Counted from the first letter of the stretch, positions 1 to 11,502 are shown. The stretch: DNA of 64,000 nucleotides from Zanthoxylum bungeanum (GCA_019454045.1 SKCR01031819.1:22414-86413), one strand, 5' to 3'. Program-made: numbers and translations. The notes: a model not told the origin generated them from the sequence alone.

Positions 1-337
1 CAAAAATTACAAAAATATTTTGCGTTTTTGTGTTTTTATTTTGACTAAAAAGGTGAAATTGGTAAGAGATAGCTGAGTAAGGAGCTTCCACTCCTGAGAT
101 GTATCTCAAACCTATTTTGAAATAAGTTAATTTTTTTTATTTCCTTTTAAATTATTTAATTTGTGAATTCTCCATAAAACTGACTAAAATGGATCTTCAT
201 ATGCTCAGTTGACAGATATTATCAACATACATGGAAACATACGGACATGAGCTAAAATTGAAAAGTTTGTAATATTCAGTGCTCTAGTTTAATTGGAGGA
301 AGCATCTCAAAAAGCAATGGAGTAAAAAAAAAACGTT

Positions 338-560
338 CGAGATCCGAGTTATTAAGTCTGTAATGGTGTTTTAACAACTAGTGCCCTCAAGCTAACTGGT
401 TTGGGAGTCATTGGCCCAAAGCTCGTTACATGGATAAGAGATGTTTCCGAATAAATATATATATCTGAAGTCTAAGTAATTAAGTCCGTAGGGGTGTCTT
501 AACACCTGGTGCCCTAAAGCCAACTGGTTTGGGAGCCACCGACCCAAAGCTCGCTACATA
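338..560 (+). repeat. Two copies of a ~120-bp tandem repeat with two predicted hairpins each
   Basis: Each unit contains a 'GTAGGGGTGTCTTAACACC'-like segment (GGTGT facing ACACC) and a second stem, TTTGGG facing CCCAAA. The same unit occurs three times at 57045-57400 in element F, so copy number differs between related elements. Confidence 0.75.
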
Positions 561-935
561 AACGGAATGTATTGTATATAAATAAAAAAAATCAAATAAA
601 AAATCAGAAAATTCAGAAAAATTATTCCATTGCTACAACAAGGTGTGAAATCTGATAAAACTTTAGGACAAAAATATTACTCTCTTATCAACTACAATTA
701 TGACTGTTGTGGGAAAAAATGAGTTGTTTAATATTTTTTTGGCTGTGTATATGGAGAATGGTAAATATAATCGGAGAATTTACTTATCAGTAATTTAGAA
801 AGAAACAAAAAAACTAGTAAATTGGAGTAGAAGTTTCACCTGATTAGTCACTAACTTCTTTATTCTTTTTTCTCTTGTCTTTTTGCTTTTGTGTGCATTA
901 GTTTTACTTCCTTTTTACTTTTGTAAAATGTTTGT

Positions 936-1060
936 GGGTATCATTGCTATAAACCCTCACGAGACTACAACTCGTCCACTAGGGACACCTAGGGGTTTAA
1001 AGGCTTGTTGCATACACTAAATGCAACCGTGATCCCTACGAAAATGGCTTAGTTAAATTT
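936..1060 (+). other. Conserved pre-LTR non-coding block (copy 1)
   Basis: The block runs from the 'CCCTCACGAGACTACAACTC' region through 'CTAGGGGTTTAAAGGC' to 'GATCCCTACGAAAATGGC'. It recurs at 44030-44150 in element E and 57697-57830 in element F, always about 75-100 bases before the LTR. A 6-bp stem TTGCAT/ATGCAA with a 7-base loop lies at 1008-1026. Confidence 0.8.
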
Positions 1061-1114
1061 TATTTTAAATGTTATTTATGTTATTTTATTTTATGTTTTG
1101 CTCGAGGACTAGAA

Positions 1115-1134
1115 AAATGTTAGGTTTGTGGGTG
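1115..1134 (+). other. Degenerate polypurine tract of A0
   Basis: The sequence reads AATGTTAGGTTTGTGGGTG just before the LTR start TGATGAG. The matching site of F has an unbroken run, GGTTTGGGGGTG, so here the purine tract is interrupted by one T. It would prime plus-strand DNA synthesis. Confidence 0.6.
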
Positions 1135-1414
1135 TGATGAGTGGTAAATCTATCACTATTTCCCACTTATTTAACCTAATATTTTGTATAGTTTCTTGAG
1201 TTTTGTGAATATTTTGATGTGTTTTGTGTTATTTTGTAGATAAATAAAGTTTCAGGACATTCTGGAGGTGATTTGGACCAAAACAGTGAAAATTGGAAAA
1301 AGGGAATTTTGGTAATTTATGCGCGTCGCGACGCCTAACGTGCGTCGGTCTCTTGCTAACGTGCACCGACTCCACGCGTCAGAATCTGAAAAGTTGACTT
1401 TGCTAACGTGCGTC

Positions 1415-1600
1415 GTGTCACGTGTCACCATCACAGAGGATCTACTAAAATGCGCCGGGACACGTGTCACAATCCTATGGTGCCGACACTCCGCGTGACA
1501 CGTGTCATCTTCTCATTGGACCGAATCATCGACGAATCATATTTTGCCATGTGTCATCTTCTCATTGAACCGAATCTACCGCGTGCCACGTGTCGAATTC
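1415..1600 (+). promoter_or_regulatory. ACGTGTC (G-box/ABRE-like) array upstream of the LTR TATA box
   Basis: Four CACGTGTC sites lie in degenerate ~50-bp repeats (TCACGTGTCACC, GACACGTGTCACA, GACACGTGTCATC, CCACGTGTCGAA), plus one decayed CATGTGTC. In plants ACGTG-core boxes bind bZIP and bHLH factors, and ACGTGTC is the abscisic-acid response core. They lie about 120-300 bases upstream of the TATA box, in the expected U3 position. Regulation by ABA or stress is inferred. Confidence 0.55.
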
Positions 1601-1717
1601 TTATTGGGCCGACGAAATCCGCGTCAACAGTCAAAGTAAAAACGTGTGGACCAGTCAACTGTTCGCGCGTCGCGATGCCAAAGGCCTTGGCATCGTGACG
1701 AGGAGTCCTACTGATGT

Positions 1718-1725
1718 CTATAAAT
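1718..1725 (+). promoter_or_regulatory. LTR TATA box
   Basis: CTATAAAT is followed by a CT-rich stretch (CATTCTCTCTCATTTC), as expected at a plant LTR transcription start. The truncated LTR copy keeps the same box at 6018-6025. Confidence 0.65.
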
Positions 1726-2009
1726 TGAGCTCGAGATTTCAGTTTCAATTGTACCATTCTCTCTCATTTCTTTGATGTAAATAAGAAGTTTCTCTCTCTA
1801 GTTTCTTTTAATTTAAGTTTTGTAATTAATTTTAATTACTTTTTGTAATAATAGTATTTTACTTTATTTACTTTTTACAGTTTTTACTATTTACCATGAG
1901 GAGGTAACTTCCCTCTACTAAGGTGAAAGGTAATTCTTTTACTATTACTATTTAGATTAATCTCCCTTAAAAATAATATATTCACTATTTAAAATTTGAC
2001 TTAAAAAGG

Positions 2010-2260
2010 ATACCACCGTATTGCTCGGTTGGTAATTCATTTTAATCTGGTTTAAACCTGACTAATCACGGATACCGCCAGATTGGTCAATTGGTAATTT
2101 AATTTTGGTTCCGCCTTTATGGCTGGTTTATTTTGGTTCCGCCTTTATGGCTGGATTATGGACAAATATTACCGCCTTAATGGCTGGTTGGACTTAATTT
2201 GACTTAATCAGGTTACCGCCTATATAGTTGGTTGGTCATATTATCACAAGTGTATATATT
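2010..2260 (+). repeat. Degenerate 'CCGCC...GG(T/C)' short repeats in the LTR
   Basis: About six copies of a motif of the type TACCGCC-(A/T-rich)-TGG-YYGGTT lie downstream of the TATA box, so in transcribed R/U5. The F LTRs carry an equivalent array (51018-51190, 58757-58935). Confidence 0.65.
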
Positions 2261-3158
2261 ATTTTATGGGAGATATCTAAAATAGTAAATAGTAAAAGTA
2301 TTCATTTTCCTTAGCATTTCATTTTATTTTATTTTACTTTTCAATTTCTACTTTACCGCATTTTTACTTTCGGCATTTTTACTTTATGTCTTTTATTTTA
2401 CTAGCCCTAGTTATGTGTTGTAACTAAATTAGTTATCTAGGGTTGTGATGAATTCCAATATCACCGGTTTATAAGGGGTTAGATTATGGTTTGGGTAATA
2501 TAAGGATTTATTTATTGAGTCTTAATCTTAATGCTTTTTTATTAACTGGCCACTAATAAAATTGACTAGGTAAACTTAAAATGAACTAGACATATGGATT
2601 TTAAGTTTAAGCCCTTAGACTCAATAGCCCACGATCTTCCTTGAGGATAGATAACCCTTTAATAGATTTCCTTACAAGATATGAATATACCTGTCGGGCG
2701 GGGGTAGCCTTAATTGGAACTTAATCTTAATGAATCCATGTAATTTGGTTGACATAGACATATGGTTCAATTGGGTTATACTGGATATTTGTAGTTGACC
2801 ATCGAAAGAGGCTTTTACATAATTTAGTGTTCCAGGTTAGTAACTCAATATATTACGCAACTATAAGATAATTACTTCATATTTAAATAATATTAGAATA
2901 AATCACAACCCTGGATAGTTTTATAAATTGAATTTTCATTAATCTACTTTCACACAATTTTTATCTACCGGCTTTTAAGTTAATTTGTAAGTCATCATTC
3001 CAATTTACAAACAATCAATCTGTTAGATACTAGTAATCATTTGGCCTCATAAAAATTAAATATAAGGTTTTAAGTCCTCGTGGGATCGATACTTTTTATA
3101 CTACTTGAACGATACGTGCGCTTGCGTTATACGTGTGTGTAATCACTGGTCAAGTTTT

Positions 3159-3176
3159 TGGAGCCGTTGTCGGGGA
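3159..3176 (+). other. Primer binding site, tRNA-Asp type (A1)
   Basis: TGGAGCCGTTGTCGGGGA differs at two positions from TGGCGCCGTTGCCGGGGA, the complement of the plant tRNA-Asp 3' end used by Athila-type elements. It lies 6 bases after the LTR end. Confidence 0.8.
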
Positions 3177-3284
3177 CTTATTTATCTTTTACTATTATTT
3201 TAGGGGTTAGATACCTTTACTTGTATCTGATTTCTTTTTACTTATTGTTGTTATTTTCTTGTGTTTTAGGTTTTCATAAACTAT

Positions 3285-5811
3285 ATGAGACGAACCAGAA
3301 GCTTTGAACTCCGACCGCTTGACCCGGAAATTGAAAGAACCATCAGACAGTTGAGAAGGGAAAGGCGAGAAGGCCAAGAAGCTTTAGTCAATATTGAACC
3401 TGAACCTTTGGAGGTTGCACCACCAATACCCATTCGAGACAGAACCATTTCGGTGGTTGAAAGACTCATTTCCTGAATTGTACTTCCTCTCTTACCAGCA
3501 AATACGGGTGACATCAAAACTTGTATTCAGATGATTCAGCACTCAGTACAGTTTGAAGGAAATGCAATTGAAGACCCTAATACCCACATCAGCAACTTCC
3601 TGGAAGTTTGCGGCACTTTCAATTACAACCGAGAAGCTGAAGAAGCAATGAGACTACGTGTTTTTCCATATTGCTTGAAGGACAGAGCTAAAGCTTGGCT
3701 ACATTCACTGCCAGCAGGTTCCATCACAACTTGGAACAATCTAGCCACCAAATTTCTTACAAAGTACTTTCCACCAGCCAAAACTGGAAAGCTAAGGAAT
3801 GCCATCACATCCTTTGTACAACAAGACTCGGAAACTCTCTACGAAGCTTGGGAAAGGTACAAAGATTTGCTCCGGAAATGTCCTCACCATGAGATTCCAA
3901 AATGGCTTCAAGTCCAAACTTTCTATAATGGACTTTCTGGAATAATAAGAACCACAATCGATGCTGCTGCTGGAGGAGCTCTGATGGAAAAAGGAGAAGA
4001 TCAAGCCTGTGACCTAATTGAAGAAATGGCCAACAACAATTCTTTGTGGCCAACAGAAATGAGCATGATCCAAAGAATTGCAGGAATTTATGAAAGTGGA
4101 GTCAATACTGCAGTCAATACCAAGCTGCATCAGATATGCAAATTCATGGAGACTTTTACCACTGGATCCACAATTTCACCATATGGAGGAGCACCAGAAC
4201 CAAACCAACTTGAAGAGACAGTGAATTATGTCAACAATTTCAACAGACAGGGGAACAATCCATATTCCAACACCTACAACCCAGGGTAGATTAATCATCC
4301 TAATTTTTCATGGAGCAACAATTCAGGGCAAAAGAACAATCCACCACCTGGATAACAACATAACTATCCACCACCTGGATTTCAGAAACAGAACAAAGGT
4401 CAGGAGCAGACAAATGAACCAGGAATAACAGAAGTGTTGTCTCAGTTAAAAAAGTATGATTCTATGTTTCAAAGCATTGGAGAATCAAATCGGACAACTG
4501 GCCAATGCTCAGAGTTACAGACCACCAGGTAATCTTCCTAGCAACACAGAACCAAATCCAAGGAACCGATGGAAGGAGCAAATTCAAGCCATTACTTTGA
4601 AAAGCGGTACTGAGATCAACAAAGATGTAGGAATCAAGGCAACAATTGAGGAAATTCCAAAAGATGCAGTTCCACAGATGGAGGAAAAAGAAGCAAAGGA
4701 AAAAGAAAAAGATCAGATCATTCCACCTTCACTTCTTCCTCAGCGACTTCAGAAAAACAAACTGGACAAGCAGTTTCCTCGTTTCTTGAAGGTGTTCAAA
4801 AAGCTACATATCAACATTCCATTTGCAGAAGCCTTGGAAGAAATGCCCAGCTATGTCAAATTCATGAAATATATTCTTTCACGAAAATAGAGATTGGGAG
4901 ACTACGAGACAGTAGCATTAACAGAAGAATGCAGCGCCATCATTCAGAGAAAACTTCCCCCGAAGTTGAAAGATCCTGGCAGTTTCATTGTCCCTTGTAC
5001 CATTGGAGAACATTACATCGGTAAGGCTTTATTTGATTTAGGAGCCAGTGTTAACTTAATGCCTTTTTCTATTTACAGGAAACTACAGATTGAAGAAGCA
5101 ATGCCTACCTCAATCTCGTTGCAACTTGCTGATCGAACACTCACATTTCCAAGAGGTGTTGTTGAAGATGTGCTGGTCAAAGTAGACAAACTAATTCTCC
5201 CAGCAGATTTCATCATCCTTGACATGGAAGAAGACAAATAAATACCTATCATTCTTGGGAGACCATTCTTGGCTACAGGTAAAACTGTGATTGATGTGCA
5301 AAAAAAAGAACTGACCATGAAAGTGCAGGACCAAGAAGTGACCTTTAATGTTTTCAAAGCCATGAAATTCCCGAGTGATGAAAAGGAAGAAGAATGCTTC
5401 AGAGTTGATGCTGTTGATAGTATCGTTCAGGATACTGAGCCAAATACCACAGATACACTTGAAGCTTGCATCACCAATTTGACTAACAGCGAGCTAGATG
5501 CTGAAATCATGGAATGTATCAATTACCTTGACAAACCATTCCGATTCAAAGCGACACCACCAGTTGAAAGCTTGGAACTGCCAAAGAAAGATCGAATCAA
5601 GCCATCAATTGAGGAACCACCACAGTTAAAGCTGAAGTTACTTCCGAGTCATCTCAGGTATTCATTTCTTGGAAACTCTTCTGAATTACCTGTTATTATT
5701 TCATCTTCACTACCATTGGAGCAGGAAGAAAAGCTACTGAGAGTATTACGAGAACACAAAAGAGCCATTGGTTGGACTATAGCAGACATTCAAGGCATTA
5801 GTCCATCATTA
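3285..5811 (+). pseudogene. Athila-like gag-protease (A1), broken
   Basis: Gag begins at the ATG at 3285 with a basic N-terminus. The capsid-like region is at about 3531-4290, with 'DRAKAWLHSLPAGSITTW' typical of the retrotransposon gag domain. In-frame stops lie at 3474-3476 and 4287-4289, with a frameshift near 4470. The second half (4456-5811) stays in one frame with stops at 4888-4890 and 5239-5241. It carries the aspartic protease motif DLGASVNLMP (about 5035-5064) and the flap/ILGRPF motif near 5250. The RT-like start is cut off just after 'AIGWTIADIQGISPS', where a truncated LTR begins. RT, RNase H and integrase are absent. Gag would form particles and the protease would cut the polyprotein; this copy can do neither intact. 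Confidence 0.85.
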
Positions 5812-7416
5812 GTCCATCATCGTGCCACATCATCATCAGCCAATCACAGCATGACACGTGTCGCAATCCTACGGTGCCGACAATCGATTTCACCACGTCA
5901 TCGCCACGTCAACATCATAATTGAGCTCTCAGCCGCCTCTTATCCGAATCGCCACGTGTCAAACCGAGAGCATGCCACGAAGCTCTTGGCGTGGCGACTC
6001 CCGAGGCCTATCCGCGCCTATAAATTGAGCTCGGAATTTCAGATTTTATGGTACCATTCTCTCTCCTTTCTTTGATGTAAATAGGGAGTTTCTCTCTCTA
6101 GTGTCTTTAATTTAAGTTTTTTAATTAAATTTTAATTACTTTTTGTAATAATAGTAATTTACTTTCTTTACATTTTATAATTTTTTCTATTCACCATGAG
6201 GAGGTAACTTCCCCAGCTATGGTGAAAGGTAATTCTTTTATTATTGCTCTTTAGATTAATCTCCCTTAAAAATAATATATTCACTATTTAAAATTTGACT
6301 TAAAAAGGATACCGCTATATTGGTCGGTTGGTAATTTAATTTTAATCTGGTTTAAACCTGACTAATCAAGGATATCGCCAGATTGGTCGGTTGGTAATTT
6401 AATTTTGGTTCCGCCTTTATGGCTGGTTTATGGACAAATATTACCGCCTTAATGGCTGGTTGGACTTAATTTGACTTAATCAGGATACCGCCAGATTGGT
6501 CGGTTGGTAATATTATCATAAGTTTATATATTATTTTATGGGAGATATCTAAATTAGTAGTAGTAAAAGTAATTCCTTTTACCTTAGCATTTTATTTTAT
6601 TGTAATTTACTTTTCAGTATTTACTTTACCGCATTTTTACTTCATGTCTTTTATTTTCAAGTTTTTACCAGCCCTAGTTATGTGTTGTAACTAAATAAGT
6701 TATTTAGGGTTGTGATGAATTCTAATATCACCGGTTTATAATGGGTTAGATTATAGTTTGGGTAATATAAAGATTTATTTATTGAGTCTTAATCTTAATA
6801 TTTTTTAATTAACTGGCCATTAATAAATATTGCCTAGGTAAACTTAAAATGAACTAGACATAGGGATTTTAAGTTTAAGACCTCAGACTCAATAGCCCAC
6901 GATCTTCCTTGAGGATAGATAACCCTTTAATAGATTTCCTTACAGGATAGGAATATACCTGTCAGGCGGGGGTAGCCTTAATTGGAACTTAATCTTAATG
7001 AATCTAGGTAATTTGGTTGACATAGACATATGGTTCAATTGAATTATACTAGGTATTTGTAATTGACCATCGGAAGAGGCTTTTACATAATTTAGTGTTC
7101 CAGGTTAATAAATCAATATATTACCCAACTTTAAGATAACCACTTCATCTTTAAAATGATATTAAAAGAAATCATAACCCTAGATAGTTTTTAATATTGC
7201 ATTTTCTTAAAACCTATTTTCGACAATCTTATTTACTTGCTTTTAAATTTAGAATCGTCACCATTTCAAATCAATCAATCAATCCGTTAGATACTAGTAA
7301 TCATTTGACTTCATAAAATTAATAGTTTAGATATTAAGTCCTCGTGGGATCGATACTTTTTATACTACTTGAACGATAAGTGCGCTTGCGTTATACGTGT
7401 GTGTTTACGCCGGTCA
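5806..7416 (+). mobile_element. 5'-truncated Athila-like LTR
   Basis: The sequence matches the LTR at 1135-3152 from its ACGTGTC region to its end (...GGTCA), but about the first 350-400 bases are missing. The left border shows a short direct repeat, ATTAGTCCATC ATTAGTCCATC, at the switch from A1 pol. The TATA box is at 6018-6025. ACGTG sites at about 5855 and 5953 and the CCGCC repeats (about 6308-6510) are kept. Confidence 0.85.
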
Positions 7417-7422
7417 AGTTTT

Positions 7423-7440
7423 TGGCACCGTTGCCGGGGA
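7423..7440 (+). other. Primer binding site, tRNA-Asp type (A2)
   Basis: TGGCACCGTTGCCGGGGA differs from the tRNA-Asp complement at one position and lies 6 bases after the truncated LTR. Confidence 0.85.
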
Positions 7441-7547
7441 CTTATTTATCTTTACTATTAGTTTAGGGGTTAAATACCTTTACTTGTATCTAATTTCTTT
7501 TTACTTACTGCTTTTGTTTTCTTATGTTTCAGCTTTTTAGAAACTTC

Positions 7548-9150
7548 ATGAGACGAACCAGAAGTTTTGAACTACGACCGCTTGACCCTGAAATTGAAAA
7601 AACCGTCAGACAGTTGAGAAGGGAAAGGCGAGAAGGCCAAGAAGCTTTAGTCAACATGGAACCTGAACCTTTGGAGGTTGCACCACCAATTCCCATTCGA
7701 GACAGAACCATTCCGGTGGTTGACAGACTCATTTCTTGCATTGTACTCCCTCCCTTACCAGCAAATGCGAGTGACATCAAAACATGCATTCAGATGATTC
7801 AGCAGTCAGTTCAGTTTGGGGGGAATGCAACTGAAGATCCTAATGCCCACATCAGCAACTTCCTAGAAGTTTGTGGCACTTTCAATTACAACCGAGAAGC
7901 TGAAGAAGTAATGAGATTGCGTGTTTTCCCATACTCCTTGAAGCACAGAGCTAAAGCTTGGCTACATTAACTACCAGCAGGTTCTATCACAACTTGGAAC
8001 ACTTTAGCTACCAAATTTCTTGCAAAGTATTTTCCACCAGCCAGAATTGGAAAACTGAGGAATGACATCACATCCTTTGTACAACAAGATTCTGAAACTC
8101 TCTACGAAGCTTGGGAAAGGTATAAAGATTTACTCCGGAAATGTCCTCACCATGAGATTCCAAAATGGCTTCAAGTCCAAACATTCTATAATGGACTTTC
8201 TGGAATAATGAGAACCACAATCGATGTTGCTGCTGTAGGAGCTTTAATGGCAAAAGGAGAAGATCAAGCCTGGGAACTAATCGAAGAAATGGCCAACAAC
8301 AATTCTTTGTGGCCAACATAAAGGAGTATGATCCAAAGAATTGCAGGAATTTATGAAAGTGGAGCTAATACAGCATCAACACCAAGCTAGATCAGATATG
8401 CAAATTCATGGAAACTCTTACCACTGGATCCACAAGTTCACCATATGGAGGAACACCAGAGTCGAACCAACTTGAAGAAACGGTGAATTTTGTCAACAAT
8501 TTCAACAGGTATGGGAACAATCCATATTCCAACACCTACAACCCAGGGTGGATGAATCATCCTAATTTTTCATGGAGCAACAATTCAGGCCAACAGCGAA
8601 ACTATCCACCACCTGGATTCCAGTAACAGAATAAAGGCCAGGAGTAGGTAAATGAACCAAGAATAGCAAAAGTGATGGCTCAGTTAAAAAAGTACGATGC
8701 CATCTTTCAGAGCCAGTCAGCTTCCATCAAAGTACTGGAGAATCAAATCGGACAACTGGCCAATGCTCAGAGTTACAGACCACCAGGTAATTTTCCCAGC
8801 AACACAGAACCCAATCCAAGGAATCGAGGGAATGAGCAATGTCAAGCCATTACTTTGAAAAGCGGTACTAAAATCAACAAAGATGTTGGAATCAAGATGT
8901 CCCAAGAAGAAGTTCCAAAAGAAGTTGAACAACAGTTGGAGGAAAAAGAGTCAAAGGAAAAAGAAGCAAAGGAAAAAGAACATACACTCCACCTCTACAT
9001 TTTCCTCAGCATCTTCAGAAAAACAAACTGGACAAACAGTTTGCTCGATTCCTGGAGGTTTTCAAAAAGCTGCACATCAACATCCCATTTGCAGAAGCCT
9101 TGGAAGAAATGCCCAGTTATGTCAAATTCATGAAAGACATTCTTTCATGA
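7548..9150 (+). pseudogene. Athila-like gag (A2), broken
   Basis: It begins at the ATG (7548) that matches the A1 gag start and encodes a basic N-terminus, then the gag domain ('NREAEEVMRLRVFPYSLK', '...RAKAWLH'). The first stop is at about 7968 and frame is lost repeatedly. Later pieces are readable at 8408-8626 (Asn/Pro-rich linker) and 8672-8990 ('LENQIGQLANAQSYRPPG'), with a Lys/Glu-rich stretch near 8930-8990 followed by a frameshift. It looks like A1 gag at most positions, with independent lesions. Confidence 0.85.
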
Positions 9151-9159
9151 AAACGGAGA

Positions 9160-9780
9160 TTGAGAGACTACGAAATAGTAGCATTAAAAGAAGAATGCAG
9201 CGCCATTATTCAGAGGAAACATCCCCCGAAGTTGAAAGATCCTGGCAGTTTCACAGTTCCATGCACCATTGGAGAACATTACATCGGTAAGGCTTTATGT
9301 GATTTAGGAGCCAGTGTTAACTTGATGTCTTTTTCTATTTATAGGAAACTACAGATTGGATAAGCAATGCCTACCTCAGTTTCATTACAACTTGCTGACC
9401 GAACACTCGTATTTCCAAGAGGTGTTGTTGAAGATGTGCTGGTGAAAGTAGACAAACTAATTCTCCCAGCAGATTTCATCATCCTTGACATGGAAGAAGA
9501 CAAAGAAATACCTATCATTCTTGGGAGACCATTCTTGGCTACATGTAAAACTGTGATTGATGTGCAAAATGAGGACTGACCATGAAAGTGCAGGACCAAG
9601 AAGTGACCTTTAATGTTTTCAAAGCCATGAAATTCTCGAGTGATGAAAATGAAGAAGAATGCTTCAGAGTTGATGTTGTTGAAAATATCGTTCAAAATAC
9701 TGAGCCAAATCCCACAGATACACTTGAAGCTTGCATCACCAACATGACTGACAGCGAGCTAGATGCTGTGAAATCCTAGA
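9160..9780 (+). pseudogene. Athila-like aspartic protease region (A2), broken
   Basis: The frame at 9160-9363 has 'GKALCDLGASVNLMSFSIY', which holds the catalytic Asp of a retroviral-type protease. A stop follows at 9361-9363, and 9367-9579 continues with 'LPADFIILDMEEDKEIPI' and ILGRPFLAT. A further frameshift lies near 9575. The protease would mature Gag-Pol; this copy is interrupted at least twice. Confidence 0.85.
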
Positions 9781-10784
9781 ATGTATCAACTACCTTGACA
9801 AACCATTCCGATTCAAAGCAACACCACCAGTCGAAAGTTTGGAACTGCCAAAGAAAGATCGAATTAAGCCTTCGATTGAAGAACCACCACAGTTGGAGCT
9901 AAAGTTACTTCCGAGCCATCTCAGGTATGCATTTCATGGAAACTTTTCTGAATTACCTGTTATTATTTCTTCTTCAATAACATTGGAGCAGGAAGAAAAG
10001 TTTTTGAGAGTGTTACGAGAGCACAAAAAAAGCCATTGGCTGGACTATAGCAGACATTCGAGGCATTAGTCCATCATTTTGCATGCACAAGATCCTTATG
10101 AACGATGAGTACAAACCCACAGTGGAACATCAACGGAGACTCAATCCAATCATGAAGGAAGTCGTGAAGAAAGAAATCATCAAATGGTTAGATGTTGGCA
10201 TCATTTACCCCATCTCAGACAGTAGTTGGGTGAGTCCTATGCAGTGTGTGCCGAAGAAATGAGGAATTACTGTAGTCACTAATGAAAAGAATGAATTGAT
10301 TCCGACAAGAACGGTGACTAGATGGAGAGTATGAATGGATTACCGAAAGCTGAACAAAGCCACGAGAAATGACCATTTTCCGTTACCATTTATTGACCAG
10401 ATGTTAGACAGACTGGCAGGACATGAGTTCTATTGCTTTCTGGACGGATATTCAAGATACAATCAGATTGCCATCACCCCAGAAGATCAGGAGAAAACCA
10501 CATTTACATGTCCTTATGTTACTTTTGCTTTCCGCAGGATGCCATTTGGACTATGTAATACCCCTGTCACATTTCAGCGTTGCATGATGGCAATATTCTC
10601 AGACATGCTGGAGCAGAGTATGGAGGTTTTTATGGATGACTTTTCTGTGTTTGGAGATTATTTTGACCATTGTTTGCAAAATTTGGAACAGGTGTTACAA
10701 AGGTGCGAAGATACAAACCTGGTACTTAACTGGGAGAAATGCCACTTCATGGTGCAAGAAGGCATTGTTCTTGGACACCGGTGA
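9781..10784 (+). pseudogene. Ty3/gypsy reverse transcriptase, N-terminal two thirds (A2), cut at the 3' end
   Basis: A linker at 9839-10069 leads into RT. Beyond a frameshift near 10027 and stops near 10259 and 10331, the best frame (10335-10784) has 'MDYRKLNKAT', 'CFLDGYSRYNQIAI', 'FAFRRMPFGLCNTPVTFQRC' and the catalytic 'VFMDDFSVFG' (F/YxDD box). RT copies the element's RNA into DNA. The reading ends after 'GIVLGH', where the sequence switches to a different element's integrase. The RT C-terminus, RNase H and the Athila integrase are missing. Confidence 0.88.
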
Positions 10785-11502
10785 TGGCAAAGCTTATAGC
10801 TCGGAACCTCATTTGTCGGTATGGTATGCCGTATCATGTAGTGATAGACAACGGGGTCCAGTTTCAAGGAGAGACGGAGGCAATGTTACAGAGGTATGGG
10901 ATAGGCCACCACAAGTCATCACCGTACAGGCCGCAGGCAAATAGGGCAGTTGAGGCAGCCAACAAGACTATAAAGACAATTCTAGCCAAGATGACAGAAA
11001 ATTGCAGAGATTGGGCCGAGAAATTACCGTATGCTTTGTGGGGGTACATAACATCAGTAAAAACAGCAACAGGGGCCACACCTTACTCTTTGGTCTATGG
11101 AATGGAAGCAGTATTGCCAGTAGAAGTGGAAATACAGTCTATGAGGGTATTAGCAGAGGAAGAATTACCGGAACAGGATTGGGCCGCACAGAGGTTTGAT
11201 CAGTTAGCACTATTGGATGAGAAGAGAACGAAGTCTTTTTATCACATGCAGTTGTATCAGAAGAGACTAGCTCGGGCATTCAACAAGAAGTGCGTCCTAC
11301 CAAGATCAAAAAGGGTGATTTGGTACTTAAGCAGTCGAGGCCGTCGATGACAGGTCCAAGAGGAAAATTCAGACCAAACTGGGAAGGACCTTACATAGTG
11401 TAGAAGGTAATGGGAAATGAAGCAGTGAAGCTATCAGACTTGGAGGGGAACGAGTTCACCGAGCCGATCAACGTAGACAGATTGAAGCAATACTTTGCCT
11501 GA
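10784..11502 (+). pseudogene. Tat-like Ty3/gypsy integrase, C-terminal part (element G)
   Basis: The product starts inside the catalytic core with 'RYGMPYHVVIDNGVQFQG', which has the second Asp of the DDE triad. 'SSPYRPQANRAVEAANKTI' follows, with the Glu at the expected distance, then 'YSLVYGMEAVLPVEVEI', a sequence I associate with the Tat/Ogre group. The zinc-binding N-terminus and first Asp are absent because the Athila RT is fused here. A 1-base loss near 11291 and a stop at about 11401 break the tail, which ends at the TGA 11500-11502 after a basic 'GPRGKFRPNWEGPYIV' chromatin-side domain. Integrase would join DNA ends to the host genome. Some residues upstream are read in frame from 10739, but those are Athila sequence. 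Confidence 0.85.

Larger units (their letters stand above)
1..1134 (+). mobile_element. 3' internal end of an Athila-like Ty3/gypsy element (A0), non-coding
   Basis: This stretch aligns by eye almost end to end with 56690-57894, the part of element F just upstream of its 3' LTR, so it is the 3' untranslated end of a related element whose body lies outside the window. It contains two tandem copies of a hairpin-bearing repeat (338-560), a conserved block (936-1060) and a purine-rich tract just before the LTR at 1135. I see no coding sequence. The pairing with F is seen directly; the Athila-like assignment rests on F and on the gag-protease downstream. Confidence 0.8.
1135..3152 (+). mobile_element. 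LTR of the Athila-like family, full length (~2.0 kb)
   Basis: It starts TGATGAG after the polypurine tract and ends ...GGTCA just before a tRNA-Asp-type primer site, the same limits as the LTRs of F (50187-52095, 57895-59835). It is the 3' LTR of A0 on its left and acts as the 5' LTR of A1 on its right, which indicates LTR-LTR recombination or a shared LTR. It holds an ACGTG-rich array before the TATA box (1718-1725) and 'CCGCC...GGCTGGTT' repeats at 2010-2260. No target duplication can be assigned. Confidence 0.85.

Noticed and set aside
3159..3176. tRNA-Asp gene fragments at the primer sites
   Set aside because: Only the 18-base complement of the tRNA 3' end is present, as expected of a primer site; there is no cloverleaf.
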